Positions 36,805 to 44,852 of a DNA stretch of 64,000 bases are shown here, piece after piece. How positions within the stretch are numbered: position 1 is the first letter of the stretch; each line of letters opens with the position of its first letter. This DNA is from Streptomyces sp. NRRL B-24484 (lineage in GTDB: Bacteria; Actinomycetota; Actinomycetes; Streptomycetales; Streptomycetaceae): NCBI RefSeq assembly GCF_000717715.1, contig NZ_JOAI01000014.1:1-64000 (forward strand), given 5' to 3'. The notes below the pieces were generated by a model that saw only the letters and a list, made by a program, of their open reading frames with translations, was not told the DNA's origin and searched no databases. The position numbers and the translations under genes are program-made.

Positions 36805-36833
36805 TTGACCGGCAGGTCACCGATCGGTAACAC
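36805..36833 (+). promoter_or_regulatory. Consensus promoter with an operator-like palindrome in the spacer
   Basis: -35 TTGACC (36805-36810), 17-base spacer, -10 TAACAC (36828-36833). GTCACCGATCGGTAAC (36816-36831) is a near-perfect palindrome covering the spacer and -10. Read as 11-bp steps (TTTGACCGGCA, GGTCACCGATC, GGTAACACCTG) it also resembles a PhoP direct-repeat box, and as GTCAC-N6-GTAAC a GlnR box. Confidence 0.6.
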
Positions 36834-36890
36834 CTGCGGGCGACCCTGGACGTGTCAGTCGCCCGCCGGTCCTGAGGGGAGCTGTTGAGC

Positions 36891-37100
36891 ATGGGGGCAG
36901 TGAGCGGAGTGCAGCGCGGCCTGCTGCCGGCGCGGATGCCGTCGGTGGGCGGGGCCCTGCGCTATGCCGAGAGCGTGCTGCTGGCCGGCGGCCAGCGGCA
37001 GGCCCGCCGCAACGCCTGGGCCGCGGTCTGCGAGAACCGCCGGCACGCCGCCGAGCGGGACGACGCGGACGCGGCGCCCGGTCCGCGCCGCCTTTCCTGA
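36891..37100 (+). CDS. Conserved small basic protein downstream of lipA
   Basis: A 69-residue protein, MGAVSGVQRGLLPARMPSV..., with the core ALRYAESVLLAGGQRQARRNAWAAVCE and a charged tail. ATG 36891 has GAGGGGAG eight bases upstream. A short gene of this type sits between lipA and the DUF4191 gene in streptomycetes as far as I recall. It has its own consensus promoter with an operator-like palindrome. Function unknown. Confidence 0.72.
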   Translation: MGAVSGVQRGLLPARMPSVGGALRYAESVLLAGGQRQARRNAWAAVCENRRHAAERDDADAAPGPRRLS

Positions 37101-37235
37101 GCCGTACCGGGCCGTCCTCCGGGGGCCGTCGACCGCTCCCCGCACGGGCGCGGACGGGTCCGTCCGGGCGGGGTCGGGGCCGGAGGGGGCCCCGCCCTTG
37201 GATAACCCGCCCCCCCGGCACGTACCATGAGGCCT

Positions 37236-37925
37236 ATGGCGAGGGAAACATCCGAGAACCCCGGGCGGCTGCAGCAGATCCGCACGGCGTACACCATGAC
37301 CAAGAAGGTCGACACCAAGATCGGCCTGATCATCGCCGCAGTCGGCCTCATCACCTTCGGCGTGTTCCTCGCCATCGGCTTCGCGATCGGGCACCCCGTT
37401 TACCTGGGCATCCTCGGCTTCGTCGTGGGCTTCCTGGCGGTGGCGGTGGTCTTCGGACGCCGGGCCGAGCGGGCCGCCTTCGGGCAGATGGAGGGCCAGC
37501 CGGGCGCGGTCGCTGCGGTGCTGAACAACATCCGGCGCGGCTGGAGCGCCAACCCGACCCCGGTCGCGGTCACCCGCAGCCAGGACGCGGTCTACCGCGC
37601 GGTCGGCCGTCCCGGCATCGCACTGATCGGCGAGGGCAACCCGAACCGGGTGCGTCCGCTGCTGGCCGCCGAGAAGAAGAAGATGGCCAAGGTCGTCGGC
37701 GACGTCCCCGTGCACGACATCATGGTCGGCAACGGCGAGGGCGAGATCCCGCTGAAGAAGCTGCAGATCCACCTGATGCGGCTGCCGCGCGCGATCACCC
37801 CGGCCCAGGTCACCGAGACCAACGACCGGCTGCGCGCGCTGGGCGACCTGCTCTCCCGCGCGCCGATCCCCAAGGGCCCGATGCCGAAGGGCGCCCGGAT
37901 GCCCAAGGGCGGCCAGGTCCGCTGA
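37236..37925 (+). CDS. DUF4191 membrane protein
   Basis: A 229-residue protein with two membrane helices near the N-terminus (about 32-50 and 55-74, IGLIIAAVGLITFGVFLA and VYLGILGFVVGFLAVAVVF) and a soluble C-terminal domain with EKKKMAKVVGDVPVHDIMVGNGEG. This is the DUF4191 family (Rv2219 ortholog by position). ATG 37236 follows TACCAT (37223-37228) and seven bases, so it is probably leaderless; the in-frame ATG at 37227 overlaps that -10 box. The tail PKGPMPKGARMPKGG is a short repeat. Confidence 0.88.
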   Translation: MARETSENPGRLQQIRTAYTMTKKVDTKIGLIIAAVGLITFGVFLAIGFAIGHPVYLGILGFVVGFLAVAVVFGRRAERAAFGQMEGQPGAVAAVLNNIRRGWSANPTPVAVTRSQDAVYRAVGRPGIALIGEGNPNRVRPLLAAEKKKMAKVVGDVPVHDIMVGNGEGEIPLKKLQIHLMRLPRAITPAQVTETNDRLRALGDLLSRAPIPKGPMPKGARMPKGGQVR

Positions 37926-37948
37926 GCCCCCCACCCCGACCGACACCA

Positions 37949-37980
37949 CGGCCCCGCCGCGAATCCTCGCGGCGGGGCCG
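37949..37980. terminator. Bidirectional hairpin
   Basis: Perfect 14-bp stem CGGCCCCGCCGCGA with its complement, 4-base loop, between the DUF4191 and RDD genes. Confidence 0.75.
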
Positions 37981-38010
37981 TTCGACGTTCCGGGGCCGTT
38001 CGACGTTCCG
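37975..38010. repeat. Exact 18-bp tandem duplication
   Basis: GGGCCGTTCGACGTTCCG repeated twice without change (37975-37992, 37993-38010), the first copy overlapping the terminator's right arm. Confidence 0.85.
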
Positions 38011-38039
38011 TGGGCCCGGCCCGCGCGGGGCGCCGGGTG

Positions 38040-38507
38040 TCAGATGCGGACCTCGACGGTGCCGACGGCCTTGTCGTGCAGGCCGCGGGTGTCGCGGTCC
38101 CAGATCGCGGCGGGCACGATCAGGCAGAGCAGCAGGGTGCGCAGTAGCACCTGTGGGATCGAGGCGCGGGTGCCGTCCAGCCGGACGACGCGCAGGCCGA
38201 AGAGCCGCTTGCCGATGGTGGTGCCGCTGGTGGCGAGCAGGACGACGGTGACGACGTAGAAGAGCGGGGTCGTCCACAGGTTGGCGCCGGCCTGGTCCCC
38301 GCGGGAGAGCAGGCCGAAGGCGACGAGGCTGCAGAGCCAGCCGTCGACGAACAGGGCGCCGAGGCGCCGGCCGGGGCCGACCACGGAGCCCGGGCCCTCC
38401 TTCGGCAGACCGAGGCGCTCGCCGCGGTGGCCGAAGTCGGCGCCCATCTTCTCGGCGGCGGCCTTCGGCCCGTCCAGCCACGATCCCAACGCATCTCTGG
38501 TGTCCAC
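38040..38507 (-). CDS. RDD-family membrane protein
   Basis: A 155-residue protein with an N-terminal soluble part (DTRDALGSWLDGPKAAAEKMGADFGHRG) and an RDD domain with about three helices. Conserved features: GRRLGALFVDGWLCSLVAFG (Arg, Asp) and GTTIGKRLFGLRVVRLDG. GTG 38507 (MDTRDALGSW) follows TACTGT and seven bases, so it is probably leaderless; GTG 38516 overlaps the -10 box. It corresponds to Rv2219A upstream of glnA1. Transport role unknown. Confidence 0.88.
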   Translation of the reverse strand: MDTRDALGSWLDGPKAAAEKMGADFGHRGERLGLPKEGPGSVVGPGRRLGALFVDGWLCSLVAFGLLSRGDQAGANLWTTPLFYVVTVVLLATSGTTIGKRLFGLRVVRLDGTRASIPQVLLRTLLLCLIVPAAIWDRDTRGLHDKAVGTVEVRI

Positions 38508-38656
38508 GAAATCCACAGTATCCGGGCTTCACGTGCGATCTTCCGGGGCCTCCCCCGACACGCACGGCACCGCCGGGCGGCCCGGACCGGCCGATGCCTG
38601 GTTTGGGCGTTTTGCACGGCCCCGTATGACTTTGCCCACACTCGGGGCGCTGCTGG

Positions 38657-38694
38657 TTAACATGCAGAGGACGGGGAAATCACCCACCGGAAAC
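38657..38694 (+). promoter_or_regulatory. GlnR-type operator upstream of glnA
   Basis: Four pentamers at 11-bp steps: TTAAC (38657), AGGAC (38668), ATCAC (38679), GAAAC (38690), each separated by six bases. This follows the published GlnR layout gTnAC-n6-GaAAC-n6-GtnAC-n6-GAAAC. It ends 43 bases before the glnA start. Nitrogen control of glnA is the expected role. Confidence 0.75.
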
Positions 38695-38737
38695 GGCCGG
38701 CTCCTACCGTGGGCCGCACCGCAGCTGAGGAGGATGG

Positions 38738-40153
38738 ATGTTCACCAACGCCGACGAGGTCAGGCAGTACATCACGGACAACGACATCAAGTTCGTCGAT
38801 GTCCGGTTCTGCGACCTGCCGGGCGTCATGCAGCACTTCTCAGTGCCTGCCTCGACCTTCGACCCGTCCGAGATCCTCATGTTCGACGGTTCCTCGATCC
38901 GGGGCTTCCAGGCCATCCACGAGTCCGACATGGCACTCGTCCCCGACCTGGCGACGGCCCGGCTGGATCCGTTCCGCTCCGAGAAGCACCTCAACATCAA
39001 CTTCTTCATCCAGGACCCGATCACGGGCGAGGCCTACAGCCGCGACCCGCGCAACGTCGCCAGGAAGGCCGAGGCCTACCTCGCCTCCTCCGGCATCGCC
39101 GACACCGCGTACTTCGGCCCGGAGGCCGAGTTCTACGTGTTCGACGAGGTCCGCTTCGAGACCAGTGCGAACGCCTCGTACTACCACATCGACTCGATCG
39201 CCGGCGCCTGGAACACCGGCCGGATCGAGGAGGGCGGCAACCGCGGCTACAAGGTGAAGTACAAGGGCGGCTACTTCCCCGTGCCGCCGGTGGACCACTT
39301 CGCCGACCTGCGCGCCGAGATGTCGCTGGAGCTCGCCGCCGCCGGCCTGCAGGTCGAGCGGCAGCACCACGAGGTCGGCACGGCCGGCCAGGCGGAGATC
39401 AACTACAAGTTCAACACCCTGCTGCACGCCGCCGACGACCTGATGCTGTTCAAGTACATCATCAAGAACGTCGCGTGGCGGAACGGCAAGACCGCCACCT
39501 TCATGCCGAAGCCGATCTTCGGCGACAACGGCTCCGGCATGCACGTCCACCAGTCGCTGTGGACCGAGGGCTCGCCGCTCTTCTACGACGAGCAGGGCTA
39601 CGCCGGCCTCTCCGACACCGCGCGGTACTACATCGGCGGCCTGCTGCGGCACGCGCCGTCCCTGCTGGCCTTCACCAACCCCTCGGTGAACTCCTACCAC
39701 CGCCTGGTGCCGGGCTTCGAGGCGCCGGTCAACCTGGTCTACTCGCAGCGCAACCGCTCCGCGGCGATCCGCATCCCGATCACCGGGTCGAACGCCAAGG
39801 CCAAGCGCATCGAGTTCCGCGCGCCCGACCCGGCCTCCAACCCGTACCTGGCCTTCGCCGCCATGCTGATGGCCGGCCTGGACGGCATCAAGAACAAGAT
39901 CGAGCCGCTGGAGCCGGTCGACAAGGACCTCTACGAGCTGGCCCCCGACGAGCACGCCGCGGTGCCGCAGGTCCCCGCCTCGCTCGGCGCCGTCCTCGAC
40001 GCGCTGGAGGCCGACCACGAGTACCTGCTCGCGGGCGGGGTGTTCACCCCCGACCTGATCGAGACCTGGATCGACTTCAAGCGCACCAACGAGATCGCCC
40101 CGATCGCCCTGCGGCCGCACCCGCACGAGTTCGAGCTCTACTTCGACCTGTAG
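38738..40153 (+). CDS. glnA: Glutamine synthetase, type I
   Basis: ATP-dependent ligation of ammonia to glutamate; dodecameric, cytosolic. 471 residues from ATG 38738 (GAGGAGG upstream). [45 protein letters not shown] and [12 protein letters not shown] contain the metal and substrate residues. The adenylylation tyrosine is present as Tyr399 in [10 protein letters not shown], so GlnE control is likely in addition to GlnR. Preceded by the GlnR-type operator and followed by a very strong terminator. Confidence 0.97.
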   Translation: MFTNADEVRQYITDNDIKFVDVRFCDLPGVMQHFSVPASTFDPSEILMFDGSSIRGFQAIHESDMALVPDLATARLDPFRSEKHLNINFFIQDPITGEAYSRDPRNVARKAEAYLASSGIADTAYFGPEAEFYVFDEVRFETSANASYYHIDSIAGAWNTGRIEEGGNRGYKVKYKGGYFPVPPVDHFADLRAEMSLELAAAGLQVERQHHEVGTAGQAEINYKFNTLLHAADDLMLFKYIIKNVAWRNGKTATFMPKPIFGDNGSGMHVHQSLWTEGSPLFYDEQGYAGLSDTARYYIGGLLRHAPSLLAFTNPSVNSYHRLVPGFEAPVNLVYSQRNRSAAIRIPITGSNAKAKRIEFRAPDPASNPYLAFAAMLMAGLDGIKNKIEPLEPVDKDLYELAPDEHAAVPQVPASLGAVLDALEADHEYLLAGGVFTPDLIETWIDFKRTNEIAPIALRPHPHEFELYFDL

Positions 40154-40161
40154 GACGGCCG

Positions 40162-40212
40162 ACGGAGGCCCCGGCCCGGGAGAGCGCGAGCCTCCCGGGC
40201 CGGGGCCTCCGT
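40162..40212. terminator. Strong bidirectional hairpin after glnA
   Basis: Perfect 21-bp stem (40162-40182 with 40192-40212) and 9-base loop, marking the end of the conserved core block. Confidence 0.85.
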
Positions 40213-40240
40213 GCGTCCCGTGCGCCGCGGAACGGCGGGG

Positions 40241-40597
40241 TCAGAAGAGCGGCGCGGCCGCGGCGGTGAGCGCCGCGACGGCCGCGGCCAGCCCGGTCGC
40301 CGAGGCCAGCAGCCCGGTCACGGTGGCGACCGCCCTGCGCAGCCGGGTCCCGTCCGGTGCCGCGCCCGGGGCCGGGGCGGCGGAGGCCACCTCGTCCAGG
40401 GCCTCCTCGGCCAGCTGCGCCTCCTGCTCCGACAGCCCGTCCGGCCGCGCCCCGGCGAAGGCCCGCAACTCCGCGCGCAGCGCCTCGACCGCCTCCAGGA
40501 GGCGCCTCGCACCGGGCGACTCGGCGGCCGCCTCCCCGGCGGCCCCCTGGTGGTACACGGCGTGGCTGCCGGAACCGCTCTGGACGATGCCGGTCAC
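40241..40597 (-). CDS. Small motif-bearing protein, 5' end probably frameshifted
   Basis: From GTG 40597 the frame gives 118 residues: MTGIVQSGSGSHAVYHQG, an acidic/helical middle (ARRLLEAVEALRAELRAFAG; LSEQEAQLAEEALDEV) and a hydrophobic tail (VTGLLASATGLAAAVAALTA). The helical part resembles DUF5955-like proteins of streptomycetes (tentative). A well-placed ribosome site and ATG at 40641 open a 15-codon frame, MTTSGSGGGIHIADR, that stops at 40594 in a GTGA overlap with the start used here. Joined by a -1 shift, the two pieces restore GIHIADRVTGIVQSGSGS, which matches GVQVNGAVTGTIQTGEGS at the C-terminus of the next protein. A one-base deletion, sequencing error or coupled restart are all possible. 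Confidence 0.65.
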   Translation of the reverse strand: MTGIVQSGSGSHAVYHQGAAGEAAAESPGARRLLEAVEALRAELRAFAGARPDGLSEQEAQLAEEALDEVASAAPAPGAAPDGTRLRRAVATVTGLLASATGLAAAVAALTAAAAPLF

Positions 40598-40641
40598 CGG
40601 TCCGCGATGTGGATGCCTCCGCCCGATCCGGATGTCGTCAT
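40598..40641 (-). other. Detached 5' part of the small motif protein
   Basis: ATG 40641 with GGAGG eight bases upstream encodes MTTSGSGGGIHIADR before a TGA at 40594-40596. On its own it is too short to be a protein; it reads as the N-terminus of the following frame displaced by one base. Confidence 0.5.
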
Positions 40642-40662
40642 GCTCCGGTCCTCCCTCTCGGT

Positions 40663-42615
40663 TCAGTTCTTGCGCGTGCCCAGGTGGGTGGCGGGCGTCG
40701 TCACCTGCCGGAACTCCGCCCTCGACCCCTCGCCGGTCTGGATGGTGCCGGTGACCGCGCCGTTCACCTGCACACCGTTGTTGATCACTACCGTCCGCAG
40801 GCTGTCGTACTGGTCGGTCAGGTAGCCGTGCTCCCGGAGGGCGCCGTGGACGGCCGTCAGCGTCCGGGTGCTGATGCTCTTCAGGAAGCGCTGGACGTCC
40901 ATCTCCTGGAAGAGCTGCTGGTACTCGGACTCCGCGCCGAGCTCCCGCACCGAGCAGGCCGGGGCGTGGTCGACCAGGCGGTTCTCGTGGCACATCCAGC
41001 GGTACCAGGCCTCCGTACCGGCCCTGCGCCAGGAACTGCGCAGCGCCCGGCCGAGGTCGGGGACGGCCCGACCGGTCAGGACGAAGGCGGACACGGTGGA
41101 ACGGAGGGCCAGGGCCGTCCAGGTGACGAGGTCGTTGGGCGCCGACGCGGTGTCGATCGCGTGGTAGGCGCGGGCGATCGGCGGCAGCAGGAACGCGCGG
41201 GCCTCCAGGAAGAGCAGCCCGCCCTGGAGCTGGACCCGGGTGAAGACGGTCAGCGCCACCTCGTCGTTCCAGCCGGTCACCCGGACGGCGAGGTAGTGCC
41301 TCAGCCGCTCCTCGGCCGCCAGGTCCAGGCTGTCGACCCACCAGGTGTCGGGGACGTCCGCGGCACCGCGGCCGGCCCGCGCCGCGGCCTCCCGCGCGGC
41401 GTAGGGCGCCATCACGGCGAAGGCCGATCCGGGGCCGGTGCCGCTCCAGTCGGTGGCGGGACCGAGCCGGCGGCCGTTCTTGAAGACGTGGTCGATCACG
41501 CGGAGGGTGTGCATCCGGTCCCCGGGGTACCCGGGGGTGCCGGTCTCCGCCAGGCGCTGGAGTTCGCGGCGGAGGTGCGCGTGGACCGCCAGCACGGTCA
41601 GCGCGGGCGCGGCCTCCTTCGAGAGGTCCGGCGTCCCGTCCGGCAGGTGCGCCGCGTCGTCCGGGACGAGCTCGACGGCGAAGGACCAGTGGTCCAGCTC
41701 GACGCCGGCCCCGACGAACGGCGCGAAGTCGCTGTACACGACCTCCGGGTCCGCCTGCTTGCGGCGCAGCTCGGCGCAGAGCGCCGCGTCCCGGTCCGGC
41801 TCGACGGGTGCGCGCCCGGTGCCCAGCAGGTGCAGTCGGCGCAGCGTGCGGTGGCGGTCGACGGCGGCCACCACCATCCAGCCGACGACCACGAGCAGGG
41901 CCGCCCAGAGCGGCGCCGCCGAGGCGGCACCGGAGTCGCAGCCGTACCCGCCCGACGAGTAGTAGCCGCAGTCCCGTTCGAGGGACTCGGCGAACGACAG
42001 GTCGAGCAGGGCGAAGACCGCGCCGGAGACGGTCACGGCGAGGTAGACCAGGGTGACGATCCACCAGAGTCCGGTGATCAGACGCACGATGCCGCGCACG
42101 CCCGGCCCCGCCAGGCGGACGGCCCAGCGCTCCAGGTAGCGGGAGGCGGCACCGGCCAGGAAGAGGTACCAGCGGGCGGTGAGGGTGAGGACGAGGGGCA
42201 GCAGGGCGCCGGCGAGGTGGATCGGCATCGCCGCGAGGGGCAGGAGGAGCATCACCGCGCCGCGCTGCAGCTCCCACCGCCGTGCCGCGAAGCACTCGTT
42301 GAGCACCGCCACCAGGTCGATGCCGAAGGAGGGCGGCGGGATCCGGTGCGGGTTCTCGGCGAGCTCCTCGATGACGGCGTGCCGGAAGCCGCGGTCGAGG
42401 TGGGCCGCCGCGCGGAGGTAGGCCGTGGCGTCGCTCTGCGGGTGTCCGGCCTGGGCCCGGATCAGTTGGTCGAGCGCGCCCTGCCCCGGCGGCGGCGTCA
42501 CCGGCGGGGGCGTCACCGGCGGGGGTCCGGGCGGTGCGTCCGTCTCGACGGTCGCATCCGTGTTGGGCGGCGTGTCCGACCGGGGCGGTGGAAGGGGGCC
42601 TGGCGGGGAAGTCAC
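40663..42615 (-). CDS. Large membrane protein of unknown function with C-terminal glycine-rich motif
   Basis: 650 residues from GTG 42615. Pro/Thr-rich N-terminus (to about 45), a helical domain (LDQLIRAQAGHPQSDATAYLRAAAHLDRG, FGIDLVAVLNECFAARRWELQRG), a membrane region of four or five helices (about 120-285, starting VMLLLPLAAMPIHLAGALLPL), a soluble domain, and a C-terminus with YDSLRTVVINNGVQVNGAVTG then TIQTGEGSRAEF. Weak ribosome site. No family recognised. The C-terminal motif is echoed by the small protein encoded just downstream, which suggests the two proteins interact through it. Start codon moderately certain. Confidence 0.7.
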   Translation of the reverse strand: MTSPPGPLPPPRSDTPPNTDATVETDAPPGPPPVTPPPVTPPPGQGALDQLIRAQAGHPQSDATAYLRAAAHLDRGFRHAVIEELAENPHRIPPPSFGIDLVAVLNECFAARRWELQRGAVMLLLPLAAMPIHLAGALLPLVLTLTARWYLFLAGAASRYLERWAVRLAGPGVRGIVRLITGLWWIVTLVYLAVTVSGAVFALLDLSFAESLERDCGYYSSGGYGCDSGAASAAPLWAALLVVVGWMVVAAVDRHRTLRRLHLLGTGRAPVEPDRDAALCAELRRKQADPEVVYSDFAPFVGAGVELDHWSFAVELVPDDAAHLPDGTPDLSKEAAPALTVLAVHAHLRRELQRLAETGTPGYPGDRMHTLRVIDHVFKNGRRLGPATDWSGTGPGSAFAVMAPYAAREAAARAGRGAADVPDTWWVDSLDLAAEERLRHYLAVRVTGWNDEVALTVFTRVQLQGGLLFLEARAFLLPPIARAYHAIDTASAPNDLVTWTALALRSTVSAFVLTGRAVPDLGRALRSSWRRAGTEAWYRWMCHENRLVDHAPACSVRELGAESEYQQLFQEMDVQRFLKSISTRTLTAVHGALREHGYLTDQYDSLRTVVINNGVQVNGAVTGTIQTGEGSRAEFRQVTTPATHLGTRKN

Positions 42616-42661
42616 GGAAGTCGGGAGCCTTTCTCGGCGCCGGTCGCCCGGCGGCCCGTGG

Positions 42662-43501
42662 TCACAACTGGTCGGCGGAGCGCGCCGGCAGGCCGTTGGC
42701 GGCGGCGATGGTCGCCCATCCCTCGGCGAACGCCGCCTTGGCGCGGCCGGCCTGGCCGCTCTCCGCCACGGCGCGGTCGTAGTCGGCACCGCGGGCCACG
42801 TCCGCTGCGGTGGTGCAGCCCTCGGCGGTGCGGGCCCAGGCGGCGAACGAGCGGTCCGCCTCGGCCGAGTGCTGCCAGGCCGTGCGGAGATCGGCCGCGG
42901 CGCGCGGGCCGCCGTCGATCAAGTCGAGGTCGAGCGAGGCCAGCCGGGAGACGAGCGCGTCGCGGCGGTCACCCGCCGCGGCCAGGACGGTGACGGCGGC
43001 CGTCACCGACCGGCACTCCGCGACCTGGTTCACGGCCTCGGTGACCTGCCGGCGGTCGGCCGTACTGTCGCCGAGCAGGGCGTCCAGGGCGGCGGCCTGC
43101 CGTGCGGCCGCACCGCTGTCGGTCACGGCGAGCCCGGGTCCGGCTCCGGGACCGTCGCCGTCGCTGTCGCCGGGGCCGGTCGACCACGCCGTGCCGGCCG
43201 TCGTCTCGGGGGCGGTCGGTGCGGACGGTGCAGCGGCGCCCTCGGCAGCCCCGTCCGTCGACCGGTGCGCAAGCACCCCGATCAGGACACAGGCGACCAC
43301 GCCGAACGCGGCGGCCAGGGCGATCCGCTGCCGGTGCGGGCCGGTCGGCCGGGGCGTCGCCGGAGCGGTCGTCCCCGGAGCGGTCGGCACCGCCCCGGGG
43401 ACGGGGACCCCGTCCCTCCACCCGCCCTGTCCGCCGCGTGCGGTCGGGTCCCAGTGCATCGGAGGTGCGGTACCGGCGCGCTCGTCATGGCCTGTGTTCA
43501 T
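42662..43501 (-). CDS. Single-pass membrane protein of unknown function
   Basis: 279 residues from ATG 43501 with GAGGGGGA upstream. Pro/Gly/Thr-rich cytoplasmic N-terminus containing MHWDPTARGGQGGWRDG, one membrane helix (about 62-82, IALAAAFGVVACVLIGVLA), an Ala/Thr/Gly-rich stalk, and an exported alpha-helical domain with two cysteines (AECRSV, AEGCTTA). First gene of a three-gene minus-strand operon with the large membrane protein (46 bases away) and the small motif protein. No family recognised. Confidence 0.68.
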   Translation of the reverse strand: MNTGHDERAGTAPPMHWDPTARGGQGGWRDGVPVPGAVPTAPGTTAPATPRPTGPHRQRIALAAAFGVVACVLIGVLAHRSTDGAAEGAAAPSAPTAPETTAGTAWSTGPGDSDGDGPGAGPGLAVTDSGAAARQAAALDALLGDSTADRRQVTEAVNQVAECRSVTAAVTVLAAAGDRRDALVSRLASLDLDLIDGGPRAAADLRTAWQHSAEADRSFAAWARTAEGCTTAADVARGADYDRAVAESGQAGRAKAAFAEGWATIAAANGLPARSADQL

Positions 43502-43598
43502 CGTCCCCCTCGACGGCCTTTCCGGGCAGGCCGCCCAGTATGGCACGAAGGCCGGACACGATCCTTTCAATTCCTTTGGCAGTAAGAGGATGTGATCA

Positions 43599-44531
43599 TC
43601 AGTCAGCGCGGTCGGCGCCGGCGGCGTCCAGGGCCTCGCGGAGGCGGCCGCCGTGGGCGGTGAGCAGGCGGGTGGCGTCGGCGGGGGCAAGGCCGGTGAG
43701 CAGGGCGAGGACCGCGGGCTTCACCTCGCCGCCGGCGGCGTCCAGGGCGCGGTCGGCCGCCTCGGGGGCGGCGCCGGTGGCGAGGGCGACGATCCGGCGG
43801 CAGCGGGCCCGGAGCTTCTCGTTGGTGGCCCGCAGGTCGACCATCAGGTTCCCGTAGGTGCGGCCGAGCCGGACCATGGTGATCGTCGAGACCATGTTGA
43901 GCACCAGCTTCTGCGCGGTGCCGGCCTTGAGCCGGGTCGAGCCTGTGAGCACCTCCGGGCCGACCACCACCTCGATCGGGTGCTCGGCCGCGGCGCCCAG
44001 CTCGGAACCGGCGGTGCAGGCCAGGCCGACGGTCAGGGCGCCGCGGGCCCGGGCGTACTCGACGGCGGCCACCGCGTACGGCGTCCGTCCGGAGGCGGAG
44101 ACCCCGATCACCGCGTCCTCCGCGGTCAGGCCGATCCCGTCCAGGTCCGCGACGGCCAGCACGCGGCTGTCCTCGGCGCCCTCCACGGCGTTCAGCACCG
44201 CCTCCGGGCCGCCCGCGATCAGGCCGACGACCAGCCCGGGGGCGGTGCCGAAGGTGGGCGGGCACTCGGCGGCGTCCAGCACCCCGATCCGCCCGGCCGT
44301 CCCGGCCCCGGCGTAGACCAGCCGCCCGCCGCGGGCGAGCCGCTCGGCGATCGCGTCCACCGCCGCGGCGATCTCCGGCAGTCGGCGGCCGACCGCCTCG
44401 GGCACCGTACGGTCCTCCCCGTTCATCAGGGCGGCGATCTCCAACGTGGGCAGTCGGTCGAGACCGGCCAGTTCGGGGCGGTGCGCCTCGGTCGCCAGGG
44501 TGTCCAGCCGGGCGCGGAGGTCCTCCGTCAC
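43599..44531 (-). CDS. murQ: N-acetylmuramic acid 6-phosphate etherase
   Basis: MurQ cleaves the lactyl ether of MurNAc-6-P to GlcNAc-6-P in cell-wall recycling. 310 residues, SIS fold: RGGRLVYAGAGTAGRIGVLDAAECPPTFG (active-site Glu in AAECPPT), VIGVSASGRTPYAVAAV, STRLKAGTAQKLVLNMVST and GNLMVDLRATNEKLRAR are diagnostic. The GTG start at 44531 overlaps the stop of the zinc-ribbon gene in a GTGA junction. No PTS or kinase partner is in the window. Confidence 0.95.
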   Translation of the reverse strand: MTEDLRARLDTLATEAHRPELAGLDRLPTLEIAALMNGEDRTVPEAVGRRLPEIAAAVDAIAERLARGGRLVYAGAGTAGRIGVLDAAECPPTFGTAPGLVVGLIAGGPEAVLNAVEGAEDSRVLAVADLDGIGLTAEDAVIGVSASGRTPYAVAAVEYARARGALTVGLACTAGSELGAAAEHPIEVVVGPEVLTGSTRLKAGTAQKLVLNMVSTITMVRLGRTYGNLMVDLRATNEKLRARCRRIVALATGAAPEAADRALDAAGGEVKPAVLALLTGLAPADATRLLTAHGGRLREALDAAGADRAD

Positions 44532-44791
44532 GGCGCACCGCCTTCCGTGGTCGTGGGGGTCGCCGTGGGCGCGGCCGGTGTCGGGGCCGGTGTCGGGGCC
44601 GGCGAGGCCAGGCCCGGGAGGGTCTCCTGGTCGCCCTCGACGACCCGCACCGGCTCCTGCGGGCCGCGGCACTCGCGGCCGAGGCGCAGCATCCGGGAGA
44701 GCGGGTCGTGCAGCGGGCGGCCGCAGCGCCGGCACCGGACGCGCTCCGGCAGCCGCGGCGGGACGGGCGGGATCAGGGCGGGCTGGGACAT
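44528..44791 (-). CDS. DUF6011-like zinc-ribbon small protein
   Basis: An 87-residue protein, MSQPALIPPVPPRL..., with a single zinc-binding core VRCRRCGRPLHDPLSRMLRLGRECRG (Cys-x2-Cys ... Cys) of the DUF6011 type, then a Thr/Pro/Ala-rich tail. ATG 44791. Overlaps murQ by four bases, so the two are cotranscribed. Function unknown, possibly nucleic-acid binding. Confidence 0.75.
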   Translation of the reverse strand: MSQPALIPPVPPRLPERVRCRRCGRPLHDPLSRMLRLGRECRGPQEPVRVVEGDQETLPGLASPAPTPAPTPAAPTATPTTTEGGAP

Positions 44792-44852
44792 GCGCCGATT
44801 CTCGCGGTAATCCGGTCGCCGCGGCACCGCCCGGCCCGGAAGAATCCCCCGC

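Noticed and set aside
40598..42295. A 684-codon frame joining the small motif protein to the region of the large membrane protein.
   Set aside because: The upstream part is a shadow frame of the large membrane protein, rich in Arg and Pro; only the last 118 codons look real.
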